From Prevotella sp. P5-92 (GTDB taxonomy: Bacteria > Bacteroidota > Bacteroidia > Bacteroidales > Bacteroidaceae), in assembly GCF_002251245.1 (NCBI RefSeq), contig NZ_NPJG01000112.1, positions 1-53,294 of the forward strand: 53,294 nucleotides of DNA, in the 5' to 3' direction. Positions 49,673 to 53,294 of this stretch are shown here, piece by piece (the stretch's first letter is position 1; each line of letters opens with the position of its first letter). A program made the translations under genes and the position numbers. The notes under the pieces were generated by a model, which had not been told where the DNA came from, searched no databases, and saw only the letters and a program-made list of their open reading frames with translations.

Positions 49673-50683
49673 ATGGCACGACTGAATTATCTTGACAATC
49701 TGAAGGTGGCATTGACCTTCTTGGTGATATTCCATCATGCGGGACAGGCGTATGGTGACGGTGGCGAGTGGGGATATACTCCTTCAAATCCTGCGGAGGT
49801 GATGCCTTGGATATGGCATTTCTTCTCTACCAATGCCGCTTTTTTCATGGGATTGTATTTCTTCATTTCTGGGTATTTTGTACCAGGCAGTTACGACCGA
49901 CAAGGTTTTAGCACTTTTGTCAGGAAGAAGATTCTTCGTCTCGGTGTACCATTGTTGTTGATGGGCGGTCTGTTGACATACGCTACCGGCAAAGTGGAGT
50001 TAGCCCACATGTGGTTTGTAGAAAGTCTTCTGATATTCAGCTTCTTCTATGCTGTGGTCAGGAAAAGATGTTCGGCAATATCTAAAGACTGCGACTCACG
50101 ACCGACGCTGACAGGATTGTTTATTGCTTCATTAGTGATGGGCATCGGCAGTTATTTCATTCGTCAGGTGAGTCCACAAGACAATTGGATTGGTCTTAGT
50201 GTATGGATATTTGAGCCTGCCCACTATCTTCAGTATGTCATGATGTTTGTTTTGGGCATATTGGCCTACAGGTTTTGTTGGCTCGACAAGATGACAAATA
50301 AGACTGGTGTTATAGCATTGTCCATAGGCGCACTTTTGGCTATAGGAAACTATGTCCGGCAAGATGGCGCATGGAATGATTTCGTGTGGCGATGGTTTGG
50401 AATCTATGAGTCTCTGATGTGCGTTTTCATCTGTTTCGGATTGTTATGGCTGTTCCGCGAGAAAGTCAACATGGGCAATAAAGCGCTCTCTTGGCTCTCG
50501 GCTCAGAGCTATGGGGCATACATTTTCCATTTGCCGTTGATGATTTGTATTCAGAATGTGTTCGACGGCGTGTGGATGGGAGCCTTTGGCAAGTTCATGT
50601 TCGTCGGAGTATTCACAACTTTTCTCTCATTCACCTTAACCTGGTTGATTCGATTGCTGCCTGGTGTGAAGAGGGTAATATAA
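49673..50683 (+). CDS. Acyltransferase family 3 membrane protein
   Basis: 336 aa with about ten hydrophobic helices. N-terminal RLNYLDNLKVALTFLVIFHH carries the family's early His in the first helix. FISGYFVPGSYDRQGFSTFV and a final VFTTFLSFTLTWLIRLLPG are typical of the OafA/NolL-like acyltransferase_3 group. Such enzymes transfer acetyl or other acyl groups to carbohydrates or lipids at the inner membrane. 36 bp after the DJ-1/VOC gene on the same strand. Confidence 0.85.
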   Translation: MARLNYLDNLKVALTFLVIFHHAGQAYGDGGEWGYTPSNPAEVMPWIWHFFSTNAAFFMGLYFFISGYFVPGSYDRQGFSTFVRKKILRLGVPLLLMGGLLTYATGKVELAHMWFVESLLIFSFFYAVVRKRCSAISKDCDSRPTLTGLFIASLVMGIGSYFIRQVSPQDNWIGLSVWIFEPAHYLQYVMMFVLGILAYRFCWLDKMTNKTGVIALSIGALLAIGNYVRQDGAWNDFVWRWFGIYESLMCVFICFGLLWLFREKVNMGNKALSWLSAQSYGAYIFHLPLMICIQNVFDGVWMGAFGKFMFVGVFTTFLSFTLTWLIRLLPGVKRVI

Positions 50684-50693
50684 AACAATAATT

Positions 50694-51227
50694 ATGAAAA
50701 CAAGATTTATGAGTGTTAGGATAAGACAGTGCTCCTTTAGCGATGCAGTTAGACTTGTGGAGATATACGCTCCATACGTCCAGGATACAGCCGTTTCTTT
50801 TGAATATGCAGTTCCATCGGCGGATGTCTTTAAGGAACGCATAAAAAACATCGTCGCAAGATCTCCATATCTTGTTGCGGAAGTAGATGGAGAGGTTGTG
50901 GGATATTGTTATGCCAGTGATTTTAAGCAGAGATGTGCCTATAGTCATTGTGTGGAAACAAGCATATATATAGCAAAAGACTTTCAAGGCAAAGGCTTAG
51001 GAAAAATGCTTTATAACGAACTTGAGAGGCAGTTGGCTGATAGGGGAATAAAGAATATTTATGCATGCATAGCATGGACAGACATACCCAATGAGCGTCT
51101 GTCTCACCAAAGCGTCGAATTTCACAAAAGAATGGGATTTTCACAGGTCGCTCATTTCCACAGATGTGGATGGAAGTTCAACGAATGGTATGATACCGTT
51201 TGGATGGAAAAGTTTATTTATGAATAG
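50694..51227 (+). CDS. GNAT N-acetyltransferase (phosphinothricin acetyltransferase-like)
   Basis: 177 aa (the inner ATG 50709 gives 172). Fits the Pat/Bar/YncA subfamily: RIRQCSFSDAVRLVEIYAPY, DTAVSFEYAVPS, GYCYASDFKQRCAY, then acetyl-CoA site QGKGLGKMLYNELERQL and NERLSHQSVEFHKRMGFSQV. The subfamily acetylates small amines such as phosphinothricin or methionine sulfoximine. 10 bp after the acyltransferase gene. Confidence 0.9.
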   Translation: MKTRFMSVRIRQCSFSDAVRLVEIYAPYVQDTAVSFEYAVPSADVFKERIKNIVARSPYLVAEVDGEVVGYCYASDFKQRCAYSHCVETSIYIAKDFQGKGLGKMLYNELERQLADRGIKNIYACIAWTDIPNERLSHQSVEFHKRMGFSQVAHFHRCGWKFNEWYDTVWMEKFIYE

Positions 51228-51250
51228 TGATATTAATTAATAGAAGACTT

Positions 51251-51586
51251 ATGAAACAGCTAATTGCTTGTTGTGGCCTCGACTGCGAGAAATGTGAGGC
51301 ACGCTTAGCCACTCTGAACGACGATAATCGTTTGCGAGAGAAAGTGGCTAAGGAATGGGGTGAGATGAACCAGATGGAATTTCAGCCTGAATGGATTAAT
51401 TGTATGGGTTGCCGTACAGAAGGGTGCAAGATCTACTATTGCAGTGACATGTGCAAAATCCGAAAATGCGTATTGCAAAAAGGATACAATACCTGTGGCG
51501 ACTGTTGCGAGATGCAAACATGCAGCATTTTGGGTGAACTGGCGACGAATGCCCCCGAGGTTTATGAGAATCTAAAGGGCGAGTGA
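51251..51586 (+). CDS. DUF3795 cysteine-rich protein
   Basis: 111 aa from ATG 51251. Cys pattern of DUF3795: ACCGLDCEKCEARLAT at the N terminus, CMGCRTEGCKIYYC, CKIRKCVLQKG and CGDCCEMQTC. About 17 Cys make metal or Fe-S binding likely, but the function is not known to me. 23 bp after the GNAT gene; last gene of the same-strand series from 45112. Confidence 0.88.
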   Translation: MKQLIACCGLDCEKCEARLATLNDDNRLREKVAKEWGEMNQMEFQPEWINCMGCRTEGCKIYYCSDMCKIRKCVLQKGYNTCGDCCEMQTCSILGELATNAPEVYENLKGE

Positions 51587-51645
51587 TATTTTTATTTGGA
51601 CAAATGACAAGGGTAATTTTCTTTATAAAAATTGCTATAATTCAG

Positions 51646-52797
51646 CTATTTGTTAGTATCTACAGTGTCGCATTGTCCGATAAGGTAAATTGCGGTGAGA
51701 TATTCGCCCGGCATGAGATATTCGTCGCGATGCGACTCCAGTTCGTCGAGCAAATGCTTGGCACGGACGGGCTCGTTGTCGTGAAGCAAGGTGAGGGCAT
51801 AGAGGGCGACGGCCTTGATAGGCGAATACTTGTAGGACGAGTTGATATACGCCTTTAGGGACTTATCGTAGATCTTGTCCACCACGTCGTGCCTGGCCGT
51901 GGTAAGCAGTTCCATCAGTATGTGGTCAGCACCTATCTCGAGCTTCATCAATCCCGGCAATTCTTTGCCGAAAGAATAAATCTCTTCATACACTCGGCGT
52001 GCCTCGTCAAATCGGCCTGAGTCTTCAAGCAATGCGGCATAGTTGATGCGGTTTGCCAATAGGAAATAGTCTTTTGGCGAATCTACCGGTATGTCCTCAA
52101 ACCACTCCCGGGGCATGTCTTTCAGCCGTTTTCCCTTCGACAGCTCGCTGGCTACCTGCATCATGCGAAGGAAGAAACGGCGCGAGTGCTTGCCGCGCAT
52201 CAGGAGCAGTATGTTTCTGCCGTCGTTACAGAGTCCGTTGAAGCTAAGTGGAACGCCGTTCATCAAGGCGATGAAGGCTCCGGTGAAGGCGAGCATCATA
52301 AAAAATGTTTCGCCCACCATGCCCAGATCGCAGTACAGCAGCGCGACTATGGATAGGGCCAAAAGCAGCAGGTTGACGATCACGCCTCCGGCATTGTACC
52401 AAAAGAAGGGTACTCTCGACGGGTCGGTGGCTTCGGGTAGTGTCATTATGCACTGTCCGCCCGTTCCCTGGATGTTGAATTTCTTGATGTGGAATCCGCA
52501 GTGGTCCTTCACCAGCGCGTATTTGTATATCCTTATCGACGAAAACTTGAATCCTGACGCCAAGCCAAACAGCAGATGGCCCACTTCGTGGAGGGTGAAC
52601 TGGAGTATGGCGGTGACGAAGAGCCATGCGAAGGTGCACGCTATGGAGATGGCTATCTTCGTCATGTTGAGGTCTTTATGCACCACGTCGCTGATGCCTT
52701 CGCTGCCGTCGATGCTCCATATCAGCAGGAATGCCAGTGCCAGTCCGAATATCGCGCCTATGGCGAGGCTGCCAATCAAGTTGAGTGTTTTCTTCAT
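51646..52797 (-). CDS. M50-like membrane metalloprotease with C-terminal helical repeats
   Basis: 383 aa from ATG 52797; the frame runs to 52902 but crosses the promoter. Two N-terminal helices (LNLIGSLAIGAIFGLALAFL and IAISIACTFAWLFVTAILQ), zinc motif HEVGH (His70, Glu71, His74) at the membrane edge, then further helices with YNAGGVIVNLLLLALSIV where M50 proteases have their NPDG-like part. The C-terminal 170 residues look like TPR helices (FLLANRINYAALLEDSGRFD). Probably cleaves or recruits a membrane partner. Convergent with the DUF3795 gene. Confidence 0.78.
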   Translation of the reverse strand: MKKTLNLIGSLAIGAIFGLALAFLLIWSIDGSEGISDVVHKDLNMTKIAISIACTFAWLFVTAILQFTLHEVGHLLFGLASGFKFSSIRIYKYALVKDHCGFHIKKFNIQGTGGQCIMTLPEATDPSRVPFFWYNAGGVIVNLLLLALSIVALLYCDLGMVGETFFMMLAFTGAFIALMNGVPLSFNGLCNDGRNILLLMRGKHSRRFFLRMMQVASELSKGKRLKDMPREWFEDIPVDSPKDYFLLANRINYAALLEDSGRFDEARRVYEEIYSFGKELPGLMKLEIGADHILMELLTTARHDVVDKIYDKSLKAYINSSYKYSPIKAVALYALTLLHDNEPVRAKHLLDELESHRDEYLMPGEYLTAIYLIGQCDTVDTNK

Positions 52798-52871
52798 ACT
52801 GCCTTTTTTGCTTAGAGAAGATGATTTTTCTCGTGTGTCAATGCTCGCTTTTTGTCTGCTCTTTTCAGCTA

Positions 52872-52903
52872 CAAAGATACGAAATAAATCCCAATCCTGC
52901 AAG
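52872..52903 (-). promoter_or_regulatory. Promoter of the M50-like gene
   Basis: Minus-strand CTTG (52900-52903), 20 bp, TATCTTTG (52872-52879), 75 bp before the ATG. No gene is seen from here to the window end. Confidence 0.65.
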
Positions 52904-53152
52904 TTTTTTCGCTACTTTATTCTTGCTGTTAACATTTTTTTTATATAACCTTCCAGTCGCCTATTGTGTGTCGCTTGAGGGTCGAAGTTTATGTCTGTTT
53001 TTATTATGGGCAGGCCTGAGAGGTAAATCTTCGAGGGATGGTTGATATTCGTGTTTTTTTTTTGCGGCCAAATTGGAGCCAAAAATATCGGTTTTAGGAG
53101 AAAATGGGATAGAAAAAACACAATTTTTAACCTCAAGGAAACTCAATTTTTA

Positions 53153-53259
53153 GCCTAAAAATGGCTGTTTTTGACGTGAATTTGGCAATTTTAGCCTTAA
53201 AAACCTCTATTTTTGGCCTAAAAATGGCAGTTTTTGACGTGAATTTGGCAATTTTGGCC
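53153..53259. repeat. 44-bp direct repeats in the terminal intergenic region
   Basis: 53153-53196 and 53216-53259 agree at 42 of 44 positions (core TTTTTGACGTGAATTTGGCA), period 63 bp. Shorter relatives (TTTTAGCC/TTTTGGCC units) extend from about 53085 to the end. No ORF of note lies in 52904-53294. Confidence 0.85.
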
Positions 53260-53294
53260 AAATTCAGATGGCTATTTTTGGGTGTTTTTAGGTT

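Overview
The window looks like a chromosomal segment from a Bacteroidales bacterium, most likely the Prevotella/Segatella group. The evidence is a SusC/SusD locus, LytTR and AraC regulators, repeated promoters of the Bacteroidetes type (a TTTG-like -33 box, about 20 bp, then a TAnnTTTG -7 box), the sigma-54 activator/LptE/TPR/SecG gene order, and decayed IS256, IS30 and ISL3 copies. Genus is an inference; there is no rRNA.

Layout. (1) 1-4240 is core: a flippase-like membrane protein, a sigma-54 activator read in frame into an LptE lipoprotein, a TPR-like protein and SecG. (2) tRNA-His (4326-4399) is followed at once by a tyrosine recombinase. An AT-rich accessory island then runs to about 23.3 kb. 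It holds a tight cluster of small unknown genes including a DUF1810 member, two archaemetzincin-like metalloproteases (the second nested in a broken IS256-type element), a BspA-type LRR protein, a possible NADAR-like protein, an almost cytosine-free sigma-factor gene, a Nudix/winged-helix protein, an internally deleted IS30, and a four-gene operon: LytTR regulator, catalytically dead PBP-like protein, small membrane protein, 1863-aa DUF4011/SF1 helicase/nuclease (Hhe-like). (3) 23.3-31.1 kb has a RAYT transposase with flanking repeats and a SusC/SusD/lipoprotein operon with an eroded fourth gene. (4) 31.2-35.7 kb has bifunctional PutA with a long leader and small upstream ORF, then rubrerythrin. 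(5) 36-44 kb has an AraC regulator behind tandem repeats, DUF389 and inositol-phosphatase family proteins, and an outer-membrane beta-barrel protein flanked by two membrane LytTR regulators. (6) 44-51.6 kb is a same-strand series of small accessory genes (DUF3332, YbjQ, two GNATs, hydrolase-peptidase fusion, GyrI-like, DJ-1/VOC fusion, acyltransferase, DUF3795). An M50-like protease and intergenic repeats close the window.

The best candidates for something undescribed are the LytTR/dead-PBP/small-TM/helicase-nuclease operon (14954-22344), the cytosine-depleted sigma-factor gene with paired palindromes at its promoter (12453-13189), and the metzincin carried inside an IS256-like element (8145-10547). 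All functions are read by eye; no database search was possible.
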